Positions 13,822-21,984 of a stretch of 64,000 nucleotides of DNA are shown here, piece by piece. The notes under the pieces were generated by a model that made no database searches, was not told where the DNA came from, and saw only the letters and a list, made by a program, of their open reading frames with translations. Within the stretch, counting starts at the first letter, position 1; each line of letters opens with the position of its first letter. Source of the DNA: Paraburkholderia sp. BL23I1N1 (lineage in GTDB: Bacteria; Pseudomonadota; Gammaproteobacteria; Burkholderiales; Burkholderiaceae). The DNA is taken from contig NZ_RAPV01000001.1 of the NCBI RefSeq assembly GCF_003610295.1, positions 1,364,001 to 1,428,000 of the forward strand, read 5' to 3'. The translations under genes and the position numbers were made by a program.

Positions 13822-14171
13822 AGATGACCTTCATCGTCCCGGCGCAATTCACGGTGTACGGCGTGCCGCAGCGCGAGCGGCCGCCGTGCCTCGTCCAGTG
13901 CGATGTCGTCGAGCTCGTTCGCACGTTCGCCCACTCGCCATGGAAGTTCCGCAATAGCCTGCGCCGCGGCTTGCGCGTCAGCTACACGGCTTATGTCCGC
14001 ATCCCTGCCTGGATCACACCGCCGGAGAACTGGCCTCGCCTCGAGACAGGTGAGGTTGAGCTGCGCGTGCCGCTGCATTTCAACCAGCGTGTCCCGTTGC
14101 CGGCTTTCCCGCCTGACAGCAACCGCGTTCGGTTAGATGACGTCGTCCAGTTGCGGGACGAGCCATGCTGA
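13818..14171 (+). CDS. Phage protein of unknown function
   Basis: A 117-residue protein with a GTG start and GGGAG nine bases upstream; an ATG two codons later is the alternative. It contains FIVPAQFTVYGVPQRERPP and AYVRIPAWITPPENWP, with many prolines and beta-like segments. It overlaps the HNH-type gene by seven bases. Function unknown. Confidence 0.6.
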   Translation: MKMTFIVPAQFTVYGVPQRERPPCLVQCDVVELVRTFAHSPWKFRNSLRRGLRVSYTAYVRIPAWITPPENWPRLETGEVELRVPLHFNQRVPLPAFPPDSNRVRLDDVVQLRDEPC

Positions 14172-14602
14172 CCCGTAAGACGCCATTGCGCCGCACCCCC
14201 TGGAAAAGCTCACCTGTCGAGTCGAAGGACTGGCGCACCGAGTTACACAGCGGCGGCATCAAGCGCAAAGCACGGAAGAAGCGCAGCGGCCACGACGCGA
14301 AGATGCGCAACGCGTGCCGCGACCAGATCTGCTATCTGCGCGTGCCCGGTGTCTGTCACCAGCTCGAGCGCGAAGACACGATCGTGCCGTGTCACAGCAA
14401 CGAGAGCGAGCACGGGAAAGCAGGGATGCGCAAGGCCGATGACAAATACACGGTGCCGGGATGCGGCCTATGTCACTACTGGCTCGACTTCGGCGGCGCG
14501 CCGCAGATGCTGAAGTGCTCGACGTGGCGGCGCGCATACAGGGAATGGTCAGAGGTGCGTGACGGCATGCCTGACGAGTCAGTGGGAGAGATCGATGGTT
14601 GA
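14165..14602 (+). CDS. DUF1364-type phage nuclease (HNH-like, zinc-binding)
   Basis: A 145-residue protein. A basic N-terminus is followed by CRDQICYLRVPGVCHQ, then DTIVPCHSNESEHGKAGMRK and CGLCHYWLDFGG. The R-x-C-x-VRIPGVC start, the central His and the C-x2-CH motif are those of DUF1364 phage proteins, which replace other recombination nucleases in lambdoid phages. The protein probably acts on DNA in recombination or packaging; cleavage specificity is unknown. Confidence 0.7.
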   Translation: MLTRKTPLRRTPWKSSPVESKDWRTELHSGGIKRKARKKRSGHDAKMRNACRDQICYLRVPGVCHQLEREDTIVPCHSNESEHGKAGMRKADDKYTVPGCGLCHYWLDFGGAPQMLKCSTWRRAYREWSEVRDGMPDESVGEIDG

Positions 14603-15191
14603 TGCAACGCGGCCAGGTGGTTCGGCAATGCGCTGGTCGGAAGATGAAGACGAGATCCTTCGCGAGATATGGACGCTGCGCACGCCGTTGAAGGTTTCGG
14701 CCGCGCGGTTGCCCGGAAGGTCTGTTCGCGGCATACAGATGCGCGCGGAGACTCTTGAGTTGCCGCGCCGCCGGCAGGCTCGCGGGACATCCGACACGCG
14801 TCCCGCGTTCGTTGCGCTGTGGAGCGCTCTGAAGAGGCGAGGCACACGCATCGAGTTGGCGACGCGCGCTGGCGTGTCAAATCAGACGGCCGGTGACTTC
14901 ATCAAGCATTTCCGCGCGCAGATGCACATCGTCGACTGGTATCGCCCGGCGGACGGCCCGACCACACCGATTTACAAAGCCGGTGCGGGCGTCGACAAGC
15001 CAAAGCCGCCGAACAAGCCACGCGACAAGATCTACAGCGATTACTGGAAGCGGATGAAGCGCGAGCGGCCGGATCTCGCGGCGGCGCGCATTGCGCGGAC
15101 CACATTCAAGCGGCTGGAGCGCGAGGGCAAGTTAATGCGCCGCGATCCAGCAGCTGTTGCGCTATTCGGCACCGCCGGCGGCGCGCAATAG
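14595..15191 (+). CDS. Myb/SANT-like DNA-binding protein, candidate late regulator
   Basis: A 198-residue protein. The ATG at 14595 has GGGAGAG upstream. MRWSEDEDEILREIWTLRTP to RSVRGIQMRAETLEL is a Myb/SANT-type helix bundle. A second HTH-like region follows (IELATRAGVSNQTAGDFIKH) and the C-terminal third is basic (KPPNKPRDKIYSDYWKRMK). The gene lies near the end of the early operon, where late-gene activators are often found. The regulatory role is inferred from position. Confidence 0.6.
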   Translation: MVDATRPGGSAMRWSEDEDEILREIWTLRTPLKVSAARLPGRSVRGIQMRAETLELPRRRQARGTSDTRPAFVALWSALKRRGTRIELATRAGVSNQTAGDFIKHFRAQMHIVDWYRPADGPTTPIYKAGAGVDKPKPPNKPRDKIYSDYWKRMKRERPDLAAARIARTTFKRLEREGKLMRRDPAAVALFGTAGGAQ

Positions 15192-15220
15192 GCAGTTCCC
15201 TTCAATCACAGGAGATCAAT

Positions 15221-15823
15221 GTGACTCTGCTATTTATCCTTGCACTCAACTTCGCAGTCAGCTGGTTTAACTGTTACTCGATCGGGGGCATCTGGACCGA
15301 ATCCAAGGCGCTCGGGGGCTTCCCGCGGCTCCTTGCATGGTGCGGGGCCATTCAGGCTGCGATCGGCTTCAGCAGCGTGTTCGGCTTCCTCATGGGGTAC
15401 GCGCTGCACGTGACCGGGCACCTTCCGCCGCAGGTCGCAACCGGTGCGATGTCGCTCTGGTATCTGCTTGTGATCGTCCCTCTCCTCGGCACGGGCCTGA
15501 TCATCACCATCCAGTCGTGGATCGCGGCGTTCCGCGAGCGCAGCCTTCTCAACATGGGCACGGCCGCATACAACACGTTCGCGCAGCTGCACAACATGTA
15601 TGGCGCGATCGACGGAATCGCCGACGCGATGAGTGGCGTCGGAAGGCTGTTCGACGGCGACAGCGAAGACAGTGGCGGCGCGTTGGCGCTGTTCGCGATC
15701 GCGTTGGCGGTCGCGGCGCTCGCCAGCGGGATCGTGCTGACCGTGATCCTCATTCGCCGCTACGCAGGCCGCTTGCCGTTGCCGCAGCGTGAAGTCTCGA
15801 AGACGGCGGCGCGCTACGCGTGA
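15221..15823 (+). CDS. Multi-pass membrane protein of unknown function
   Basis: A 200-residue protein with a GTG start and AGGAG upstream. Hydrophobic segments lie at about 2-20, 38-58, 76-100 and 150-175, so four transmembrane helices are likely. It has no relation that I can see to holins. The last residues are basic. Function unknown; phage membrane proteins in early operons may act on the host or on other phages. Confidence 0.6.
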   Translation: MTLLFILALNFAVSWFNCYSIGGIWTESKALGGFPRLLAWCGAIQAAIGFSSVFGFLMGYALHVTGHLPPQVATGAMSLWYLLVIVPLLGTGLIITIQSWIAAFRERSLLNMGTAAYNTFAQLHNMYGAIDGIADAMSGVGRLFDGDSEDSGGALALFAIALAVAALASGIVLTVILIRRYAGRLPLPQREVSKTAARYA

Positions 15824-16011
15824 GCGAACCGCTTGAATGGTGGAAATACCGCGATCCGCTCGAAGTACTCGAGCGGCGCGAGAGCGAACGCTGCGTGGGA
15901 TGCATCCATGCGATCGCGAAGGAAGATCCATTCGGCGGTGTCCGGATGGTTTGCAGAAAGGGCAGGAAGTACGGAAAGCGCTGTGCGCAATACAAGGAAA
16001 CCAACGGATGA
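15820..16011 (+). CDS. Small cysteine-containing phage protein
   Basis: A 63-residue protein with a GTG start that overlaps the previous stop. CVGCIHA, VCRKG and RCAQYKE give a four-Cys pattern, possibly a zinc site. It is coupled by ATGA to the next gene. Small proteins of this kind are frequent just before the late regulator in Burkholderia phages. Confidence 0.6.
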   Translation: MSEPLEWWKYRDPLEVLERRESERCVGCIHAIAKEDPFGGVRMVCRKGRKYGKRCAQYKETNG

Positions 16012-16712
16012 CCCAGACCACAGAGAAGCTGTTCCGCACGCCGCAGGACGCGCTGATATTCGCGTTCAACTATTCCATGCAGCGAGGGGACCGCTCGCTG
16101 ACCGATCGCATGGCCGCGCCATCGCCGCGTACGGGGAAAGGCCTGAGCGGCAACGACGGCGCCGCTCAGGCCGGGATGATCCGCCGCGAGCTCGAGGAGT
16201 TGACCGATATCGAGCGCGCCGTGCTGGTGGCTCGGTTCGCGCCGCGTTCATGGCCCTGTGCGTGCGGCCGCGCATGCTGTTCCGGATACACGCCGAACCC
16301 GGAGTACCTCGGGGCTATCAGCCTGCTGACGCAGGCAGCGATGAGCGCGCTCGCGGGCCGCGTCGTTCATTACCAACTGCGCCGCGGACTTGTCGAGAAG
16401 GCGGCCGGCGCAAAAGTCGAGATCAAGGCGCTGGCGCTCAAATGCGAGGTGTCGGAGAAGACTGCCGAGGCGCATTGGCAGCTCATCAAACTGTGGTTCC
16501 AGGGGCGTGCGAAGCCGAAGAAGGTTAAGCCGTCGAAGCGTACGCGCACGGCCGCCGGTGTCGGCGCAGCTGATGTGACGGACGAGCCGCATCTGCACGA
16601 TGAAGCGGTCGAGCAGCCTGATGTGGCCAGCTCCGCCGATGGGCTCGAATCTCGCGCCCGAAAGGCGGCGGATTCTCTTCTCTCGACTCTCACCTTCATA
16701 GGCGAGGGTTAG
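16008..16712 (+). CDS. Probable late-gene regulator (antitermination Q-like, zinc motif plus HTH)
   Basis: A 234-residue protein starting MTQTTEKLFRTPQDALIF. A central segment CACGRACCSGYTPNPEY could bind zinc, and IKALALKCEVSEKTAEAHWQ looks like a helix-turn-helix. The last 70 residues are a Lys/Ala-rich linker and an acidic tail. Being the last early gene and combining zinc and HTH elements fits lambdoid Q-type antiterminators, but sequence similarity to known Q proteins is only suggestive. It could also be a general DNA-binding protein. Confidence 0.45.
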   Translation: MTQTTEKLFRTPQDALIFAFNYSMQRGDRSLTDRMAAPSPRTGKGLSGNDGAAQAGMIRRELEELTDIERAVLVARFAPRSWPCACGRACCSGYTPNPEYLGAISLLTQAAMSALAGRVVHYQLRRGLVEKAAGAKVEIKALALKCEVSEKTAEAHWQLIKLWFQGRAKPKKVKPSKRTRTAAGVGAADVTDEPHLHDEAVEQPDVASSADGLESRARKAADSLLSTLTFIGEG

Positions 16713-16803
16713 TCGGTAATCGTCAGGATTTTGACGCACTTAGCGTGCCATAATCGCGCGCGCCACGGCGCTGGACCGTGGCCGTAAATGGGGAAAGCAA
16801 AAA

Positions 16804-17106
16804 ATGCGTACGTTAATTCTCGGGCTGAGCGCGGCCATATCGGTGTGTGCCGTGGGCGCCCCTCGGATCGCCTTCGCTAGCGGCTGCGACAGTTGGGCGA
16901 AATTCGCTGAGATTTCGGCATCCTTACGCGATAGTGGCGCCTCAGAGGATCAGGCGAACAAGCTCATGGGATCCTCGATCAAAGATGACGACGCGTTAGC
17001 GATAGCGACGACGATAAATCACCGCATTTACACGGAGCCAACACTTCGTGCCATGGACTCGAAGCGGGTCGGAAACGCCATGCGGAAGGCCTGCCAAGCC
17101 GGATAA
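16804..17106 (+). CDS. Small exported protein (moron candidate)
   Basis: A 100-residue protein with GGGGAAA before the ATG. The first 25 residues are a signal peptide (MRTLILGLSAAISVCAVGAP, predicted cleavage after AFA-S). The mature part is about 75 residues with two Cys (CDSWAKF and RKACQAG) that could form a disulfide. It stands alone between the early operon and the toxin-antitoxin pair, and a hairpin (GCCACGG and CCGTGGC arms) lies before it. It may be expressed by the lysogen. Function unknown. Confidence 0.65.
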   Translation: MRTLILGLSAAISVCAVGAPRIAFASGCDSWAKFAEISASLRDSGASEDQANKLMGSSIKDDDALAIATTINHRIYTEPTLRAMDSKRVGNAMRKACQAG

Positions 17107-17183
17107 CCGATCGGTCGCTCTTGACGGTTTCGGTTTTTGACCGTAAATTACGCGTCAATCTGACACTGTGAATAAGTGTCTCC

Positions 17184-17215
17184 AAAGCCCCGACTCGTTT
17201 GAGCGGGGCTTTTTC
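17184..17215. terminator. Bidirectional rho-independent terminator
   Basis: Arms AAAGCCCC (17184-17191) and GGGGCTTT (17205-17212) with T runs on both strands. It separates the plus-strand moron from the converging minus-strand antitoxin gene. Confidence 0.8.
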
Positions 17216-17218
17216 GTT

Positions 17219-17545
17219 TCAGAAGTCGAGCTGCTCGGCAGTGATGCCGAGTGCACCCGCGATCTTCTCGCGCGTCGACTTGCGCAGCCGTTGACCGTTT
17301 TCCTGTTGAGCGTATGCGGACTGCGTGATTCCAAGCTTCGCAGCCACATCGGCCTGGGTCAGACCGAGGTGCTCGCGCCATGCGCGCGCAGGCGGCGCGC
17401 CATCGACCGTGCGACTCACGACCTCGTGTGGGATCAACCCGCGCTCGGCGCCATAACGAGCCACGTAGTCGGCATAGGGCATCACCACGAAGACCGGTTT
17501 TCCGTCCGGCCCGTTGATGACTTGGATGTTAGTAGGTGCGTTCAT
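17219..17545 (-). CDS. HTH antitoxin of a RelE/ParE-type toxin-antitoxin pair
   Basis: A 108-residue protein. The N-terminal half (VINGPDGKPVFVVMPYADYV) resembles RelB/Phd-like antitoxin segments, and the C-terminal half is an XRE HTH (LTQADVAAKLGITQSAYAQQ). It follows the toxin gene with 17 bases of overlap, the toxin-first order of HigBA-like systems. It should neutralise the toxin and repress the shared promoter. Confidence 0.85.
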   Translation of the reverse strand: MNAPTNIQVINGPDGKPVFVVMPYADYVARYGAERGLIPHEVVSRTVDGAPPARAWREHLGLTQADVAAKLGITQSAYAQQENGQRLRKSTREKIAGALGITAEQLDF

Positions 17546-17783
17546 CGCGTTTCCTCACTTCTTCGATCTCGACGACCTTGATTGCGCCGTCCCAGTTGAA
17601 CAGGACCCGGTAGTTACCGACGCGCAGTCTGTATTCATACTCGTGGTTCGTCAGCGCCTTGACGTTCTGGCAGTCGGGCATCGCCGACAAGGTTGCGACG
17701 CCGTTGCGGATCTGGACCTGATGCTGAGAGTCCAGTTTCCGGAGCTGCTTCGCTGCTTTCTGGGTCCAGTTGATCTTGTTCAT
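17529..17783 (-). CDS. RelE/ParE-family toxin
   Basis: An 84-residue protein of RelE/ParE length. Typical features: WTQKAAKQLRKLDSQ at the N-terminus, a central helix, then YEYRLRVGNYRVLFNW and VVEIEEVRKRDERTY, with the basic RVG-x-YR core and a C-terminal strand ending in Tyr. RelE-type members cut mRNA and ParE-type members poison gyrase; sequence alone does not decide. The promoter lies only seven bases upstream of the ATG, so the message may be leaderless. Confidence 0.85.
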   Translation of the reverse strand: MNKINWTQKAAKQLRKLDSQHQVQIRNGVATLSAMPDCQNVKALTNHEYEYRLRVGNYRVLFNWDGAIKVVEIEEVRKRDERTY

Positions 17784-17837
17784 GGCTGAAATTATAAGCC
17801 GAATATTAGTTTTTGCAACTGGAACATTAGTTTTCGC
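17784..17837 (-). promoter_or_regulatory. Toxin-antitoxin promoter and direct-repeat operator
   Basis: On the minus strand: -35 TTGCAA (17813-17818), 16-base spacer, -10 TATAAT (17791-17796). Two direct repeats, GAATATTAGTTTTTGC (17801-17816) and GAACATTAGTTTTCGC (17822-17837), start 21 bp apart, about two helical turns, and are the likely antitoxin-binding sites. The region is AT-rich compared with its surroundings. Confidence 0.75.
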
Positions 17838-17845
17838 GGACCGCC

Positions 17846-18094
17846 ATGAAGAGATCGAAGAAGGCTGCAGCGCCTAAAGCGGCGCGTCCACGCCTCGGCG
17901 AGAGCGTCATTGTGCGCGCGCCGTTCTTTCCGAAGCCGACTGTCGGTATCGTCATCGGCCTATATGAGGAAGACACGAACGATATCGCCGTGCAGGCCTT
18001 CCCGGTCGGCCGCGATTCGCTGCAGATCCCGGCCATTCCGTATTTCGACGCGGAGCCCGACGTCAGTGTGCGGTCGGCGACGTGGCTGGCGTAA
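17846..18094 (+). CDS. Phage protein of unknown function at the start of the late region
   Basis: An 82-residue protein with a basic Lys/Ala/Pro N-terminus and a compact beta-like remainder (GESVIVRAPFFPKPTVGIV, IPYFDAEPDVSV). Its TAA overlaps the next ATG. It is the first plus-strand gene after the toxin-antitoxin block and is probably co-transcribed with the structural genes. Confidence 0.6.
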   Translation: MKRSKKAAAPKAARPRLGESVIVRAPFFPKPTVGIVIGLYEEDTNDIAVQAFPVGRDSLQIPAIPYFDAEPDVSVRSATWLA

Positions 18095-18759
18095 TGACGA
18101 TCCGCGTTTCGTCGAACGCCAACGCGCTTGCGCGCAGCCTCGACGACTTCATAAAACGGCAACTGCCGTTCGCGATCGCCCAAGGCATCAATAAGACGGC
18201 CCAGCGTGTAGCGGAGGCCGAGAGCGAGAACATCGTTCAGACGCTGAAGAATCCAACGCCATTCACGCGCAAGTCGGTCGGCGTGCGACGTGCCAAGAAG
18301 GGCTCGCCCACTGCGGTCGTGTTCATGAAGGACATCACCGCCAGCTATCTGCAGCCATACGAGACCGGCGGTGTGCACAAGCTGCCGGGCACGGCGCTGC
18401 TGAACCCGAAGGACATCGCTCTCAACCAGTACGGCCAGCTGCCGCGCGGCATCATGGGCAAGCTGCGCGGGCGCAAAGACATCTACATCGGCGTGGTCAA
18501 GACAGCCAAGGGCAGCATCAACGGTGTGTGGCAGCGTCTCGATGTATCTCGCAATGGTGGCGTGCGAAAGAAGCGCGTCGCACACGGTGGTCTGTACGAC
18601 AAGCACCTCGGTGCGTTGAAGCTGCTCATTCGTTTCGGCGATGCGCTGCCCGTGAAGAAGCAGCTGAACTGGGGCAAGCGCGCGAAGCAGATCGTCGACC
18701 AGTGGATCGACCGAGACCTCGCCGACGCCCTCGCAGCGGCCCGCAGGACGGCCCGGTGA
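18094..18759 (+). CDS. Minor tail protein Z-like (virion morphogenesis) protein
   Basis: A 221-residue protein. DFIKRQLPFAIAQGINKTAQ, then a middle region with FTRKSVGVRRAKKGSP and YLQPYETGGVHK, and a basic C-terminal half fit the prophage minor tail protein Z family (lambda gpZ-like, tail completion). Its place before the terminase, not in the tail module, is unusual for lambda but seen in Burkholderia prophages. Family assignment is by recognition. Confidence 0.6.
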   Translation: MTIRVSSNANALARSLDDFIKRQLPFAIAQGINKTAQRVAEAESENIVQTLKNPTPFTRKSVGVRRAKKGSPTAVVFMKDITASYLQPYETGGVHKLPGTALLNPKDIALNQYGQLPRGIMGKLRGRKDIYIGVVKTAKGSINGVWQRLDVSRNGGVRKKRVAHGGLYDKHLGALKLLIRFGDALPVKKQLNWGKRAKQIVDQWIDRDLADALAAARRTAR

Positions 18760-18903
18760 GGGCCGCAGGAGGGTGGCCGGTCACCCTCCGAGACGGCTCC
18801 ATGGCGGGCGGGTCCTTCCCGGGGATCGCCGAATACGCGGGCATTGCGCGCGCGTGTTCTTTCCGTTCCATTGAGTAAAAAAAACCCGTTACACGTTACA
18901 CCT
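18760..18903. other. Candidate cos region
   Basis: The gap before the terminase small-subunit gene. It contains a strong inverted repeat GGAGGGTG-N6-CACCCTCC at 18768-18789 and a GC-rich stretch GCGGGCGGGTCCTTCCCGGG near 18808-18827 with partial symmetry. Lambda-type cos lies in just this position, upstream of the small-subunit gene. Repeated GTTACACC motifs follow. The exact nick sites cannot be read from sequence. Confidence 0.4.
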
Positions 18904-19021
18904 ATGGCGGCATCGAACGCAGCGCAAAGCCACGCGGCGTCTGGGAAGCGTGGTGTAACGAAGGGTGGTGGAAAAACTCGGGGGAAGGCGCAAGTCGTTA
19001 CACCGGTCGCCGTTACACCGG
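18889..19021. repeat. GTTACACC repeats in both orientations (possible terminase-binding sites)
   Basis: CGTTACAC(C) occurs at about 18889 and 18896, as the inverse GGTGTAACG at 18952-18960, and twice more at about 18998 and 19010. Part lies within the 5' end of the terminase small-subunit gene. In lambda, cosB R sequences bound by the small subunit lie next to its gene. Confidence 0.45.
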
Positions 19022-19623
19022 TGGGCAGCGACGGGATGATCGGGAAGGCGGCGCTTTGCGAAGCGCTGGGCTGGACGCGGCCGAAGCTGGATCGTCGGCT
19101 CGAGAGCGACGAGAACTTTCCGATCGCGCAGCGCGGCACCCGCGCCGGCGGTTGGGCTTTCGATCTCGCCGCGGTGCGCACTTATCTGGAAAACGGATCG
19201 CTCGCAACGGCGTCGGCATTGGCGCCGACGGCGGCCGCACACTTTGATCAGCGCTTCGATCCGCAGGCTGCACGCAATCCATATCCCGGGGCGAAGTACT
19301 CGGTCGTCCCGCCGGCCGGCGTCGAGCCGGTCGTGCACTCTGGTGAGCAGACCGCACGCCAGCGGCGCGACATGGTGCAGGCCGAGATCCTCGAGGACAA
19401 GCTGCGCCGCGATCGCGGCGAGCTGGTGCAGGCCGAGGTGATGCGTCAGGTCATCACGAAGATGCTGGTGCATCTCGGCAAGGGTCTCGACCGTCTGGCA
19501 GATCAGGTGGTCGACAAGCTGGGACTGCCGGAGTCGAATGCCGACGACATCCGGGATCTGACTGACGACCTGCGGGCAACGATGGTCGACGAGCTGAACG
19601 TGTTGCTGGGTCCCGATGCTTGA
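18904..19623 (+). CDS. Terminase small subunit
   Basis: A 239-residue protein if read from the ATG at 18904; an upstream TTG at 18844 is also in frame and the start is uncertain. GMIGKAALCEALGWTRPKLD and RRLESDENFPI form the winged-helix DNA-binding domain of Nu1-like subunits, followed by a linker and a helical C-terminal region (LVQAEVMRQVITKMLVHLGK). It binds cos and recruits the large subunit, whose gene starts eight bases before its stop. Confidence 0.8.
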   Translation: MAASNAAQSHAASGKRGVTKGGGKTRGKAQVVTPVAVTPVGSDGMIGKAALCEALGWTRPKLDRRLESDENFPIAQRGTRAGGWAFDLAAVRTYLENGSLATASALAPTAAAHFDQRFDPQAARNPYPGAKYSVVPPAGVEPVVHSGEQTARQRRDMVQAEILEDKLRRDRGELVQAEVMRQVITKMLVHLGKGLDRLADQVVDKLGLPESNADDIRDLTDDLRATMVDELNVLLGPDA

Positions 19624-21709
19624 GAACGCTTACGCCGACGCGTACCAGATCGCGCGTGAGGCGCTAGCGGCATTCATCCCGCCGAAACGCGAGACGGTTG
19701 CGCAGTACGCCGCGATGAACCGTCGACTGTCGAACCAGGGCGGCGGCTTCGTCGGACGCTGGCACCACGAGAAAGCGCCATATCTCGTCGCACCGATGGA
19801 GACGCTGACCCGGCTCGACTACCTGACGACGGTGATTGTCGGTCCTGGACAGTCAGGAAAAACTGAGGTTGCTCAGAACTGGTTGCTCAAGTCGGTCGCG
19901 AACGACCCGGGCGACATGCTCTGGTACATGCAAACGGATCCGGGTCTCGAGGCCTTCGTCAAGAGTCGGATCAACACGCAGATCAATAGCCATCCCGAGA
20001 TGGCCATGCGGCTCGGGTCGAAGCCCGTCGACGACTCGTTGCACTACAAGATGTTCGACGGCATGCACGTCGAATTCCTGTCGGCAAACGACAACAACCT
20101 GATCAACAAGTCGGCGCCGCGGATCGTGGCCGACGAGGTCGACGCGTATCCGGAGTCGCTCGGCGACATCAAGGCTGTGCTGGACGTGCGCCGGCAGACC
20201 TTCGGCCGCCAGTCGATGCTGCTCGCAATGAGCCACCCGGACCGCGCGCGCGGGATGGTGCCGGAGCGTGACTGGACCGCCGGCATCATGGCGCTGTACG
20301 GCGATAGCGATCGCCGCGTGTGGTACTGGCCGTGCCCACACTGCGGCGCTTGGTCGAGCCCGGTGCCGACCGCCGCGCGTTATATGGTGCTGCACTATCA
20401 GGACGACTTGAGCCTCGACGAGATTCAGGAGAAGGCGCGGCTCATCTGTCCCGTGAACGGCTGTCTGATCGAGGACCGCGAGCGACGAGCCATGAACCTC
20501 GCTGCGTACCGCTCGCCGTTCGGCGGGTGGGTCGGCGACGGCCAGGAGATCTCTCAAGACGGAGTCGTGACTGGCGAGCTTGCCGCGCGCGACAGCGCGG
20601 GTTTCTGGATCGTCGGCGCTATGTCGCCATTCATCCTCGGCGGCATTGGCGGTCTCGCCCGGGCGAAGGCGAAAGCGGAGCGCGAGTACGAGGTCGACGG
20701 TGATGACAAGACACTTCGTCAGGTGGTCGCCAAGCAGTGGGGCTTTCTGTATTCGCCCAAGCGCGGCACGGGTTCGATCGACGCGGGTGTGCTTGCGGAG
20801 CGTGCCGAGGCGGCGCTCAAGCTGGCAGAAGTTCCGGAGGGTGTGCGGTTCCTGACGGCCGGCGTTGATGCGAACGGCGGCCGCTTCGAGTGGTTGGTGC
20901 GCGGCTGGGGTGTAAACGGCGAGAGCTGGGTGATCGAGAAAGGCCGTGTTCTGGGCGATCCCGCGACGAACGCTGACGACTGGGATCAGCTGCTCGAGAT
21001 CGTCACGCGGACCTACCTGCTTTCGGATGGCAGCCGCCGGCGAATGCCGATTCGTGCTTTCGGTTTCGACAGCGGCGGCGAAGCGGGCGTGACGCAGCAG
21101 GCGTATTCCGCATGGCGCCGCTGGCGAAAGATGGATGGCGTTGTGCGTCTGATCGGCAAGATCGCCGGTCGCGATGCGTGGACCGTGTTACCGACGAAGG
21201 GCGCAAGTGCGCTGCTCGCGCAGCGGCTTGTCGTGACGTACCCGGACACGGCCCGTAAATCGAATCGCGCGGCCGCCGGCGGTACGGTCCCGGTTGCCCA
21301 GTTCAACCCGAACAGCTTCAAGGATGATCTTTCCGGCCAGCTGCAGAAAGCGGATGTCGGCGAGTGGTACGTGCATTTCCCGTATGCATTGCGGTCTCCC
21401 GAAGAACCTCACCTCTGGTTCGAACAGCTGACCGCTGAGACGCGCATGAAGAACGGGCGATGGGAAAAATCCATCAAAAGCCGGCGCAACGAGGCGCTCG
21501 ACCTGATGGTGCTCACACACGTGATGGCGCACCTGCACGGTCTCGCACAGATCGACTGGGCCAAGCCGCCGTCGTGGGCGGGGCCATGGGATACGAATTC
21601 AACCCTCATCGCAGGATCAGCCGCTGTGGCGCCGAGCGCGCCGCAGTCGGCGCCGAGCTCCGGCGCCACGCCGCAGAAGTCGAAATCCGCAGTTCACCGT
21701 TTCCGCTAA
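19616..21709 (+). CDS. Terminase large subunit (GpA family)
   Basis: A 697-residue protein, close to lambda gpA length. Walker A is GPGQSGKT (about residues 79-86) and a Walker B-like RIVADEVD lies near 171. CPHCGAW and CPVNGC form a zinc-binding insert typical of the family. The C-terminal nuclease domain includes LTAGVDANGGRFEW and FDSGGEAG. It packages DNA into proheads and makes the cos nicks together with the small subunit. The last 50 residues are a low-complexity tail. Confidence 0.92.
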   Translation: MLENAYADAYQIAREALAAFIPPKRETVAQYAAMNRRLSNQGGGFVGRWHHEKAPYLVAPMETLTRLDYLTTVIVGPGQSGKTEVAQNWLLKSVANDPGDMLWYMQTDPGLEAFVKSRINTQINSHPEMAMRLGSKPVDDSLHYKMFDGMHVEFLSANDNNLINKSAPRIVADEVDAYPESLGDIKAVLDVRRQTFGRQSMLLAMSHPDRARGMVPERDWTAGIMALYGDSDRRVWYWPCPHCGAWSSPVPTAARYMVLHYQDDLSLDEIQEKARLICPVNGCLIEDRERRAMNLAAYRSPFGGWVGDGQEISQDGVVTGELAARDSAGFWIVGAMSPFILGGIGGLARAKAKAEREYEVDGDDKTLRQVVAKQWGFLYSPKRGTGSIDAGVLAERAEAALKLAEVPEGVRFLTAGVDANGGRFEWLVRGWGVNGESWVIEKGRVLGDPATNADDWDQLLEIVTRTYLLSDGSRRRMPIRAFGFDSGGEAGVTQQAYSAWRRWRKMDGVVRLIGKIAGRDAWTVLPTKGASALLAQRLVVTYPDTARKSNRAAAGGTVPVAQFNPNSFKDDLSGQLQKADVGEWYVHFPYALRSPEEPHLWFEQLTAETRMKNGRWEKSIKSRRNEALDLMVLTHVMAHLHGLAQIDWAKPPSWAGPWDTNSTLIAGSAAVAPSAPQSAPSSGATPQKSKSAVHRFR

Positions 21710-21714
21710 ATCCT

Positions 21715-21984
21715 ATGGCCACTACCGATCTCAGCTCGCCGTACTACGGCATGAGCGATGCGCAGCTGCAGGCCGCGCTCGTCTCGGCGCAGCAGGCCTT
21801 GATCGATCTGCGGACGGGAAAGAAACTCGTCTCCGTTTCGTACGCACAGGGCGGCGGCGCGCGCAGCGCTACCTTCCAGCAAACCGACATGGCGAACCTG
21901 CGCATGCTGATCGCGGAACTGCAGCAGGCACTCAACCCGGGCGTGTGCATTAATCGCCGCCGCTACATCACGCCGGTGTTTTGA
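21715..21984 (+). CDS. Head-tail joining protein, gpW-like
   Basis: An 89-residue protein starting MATTDLSSPYYGMSDAQLQA. A helix (QLQAALVSAQQALIDLRTGK), a short hairpin (KLVSVSYAQGGGARSATFQQ) and a second helix (MANLRMLIAELQQAL) are the gpW fold. It sits between terminase and portal exactly as in lambda. It plugs the filled head before tail attachment. The TGA overlaps the portal ATG. Confidence 0.85.
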   Translation: MATTDLSSPYYGMSDAQLQAALVSAQQALIDLRTGKKLVSVSYAQGGGARSATFQQTDMANLRMLIAELQQALNPGVCINRRRYITPVF

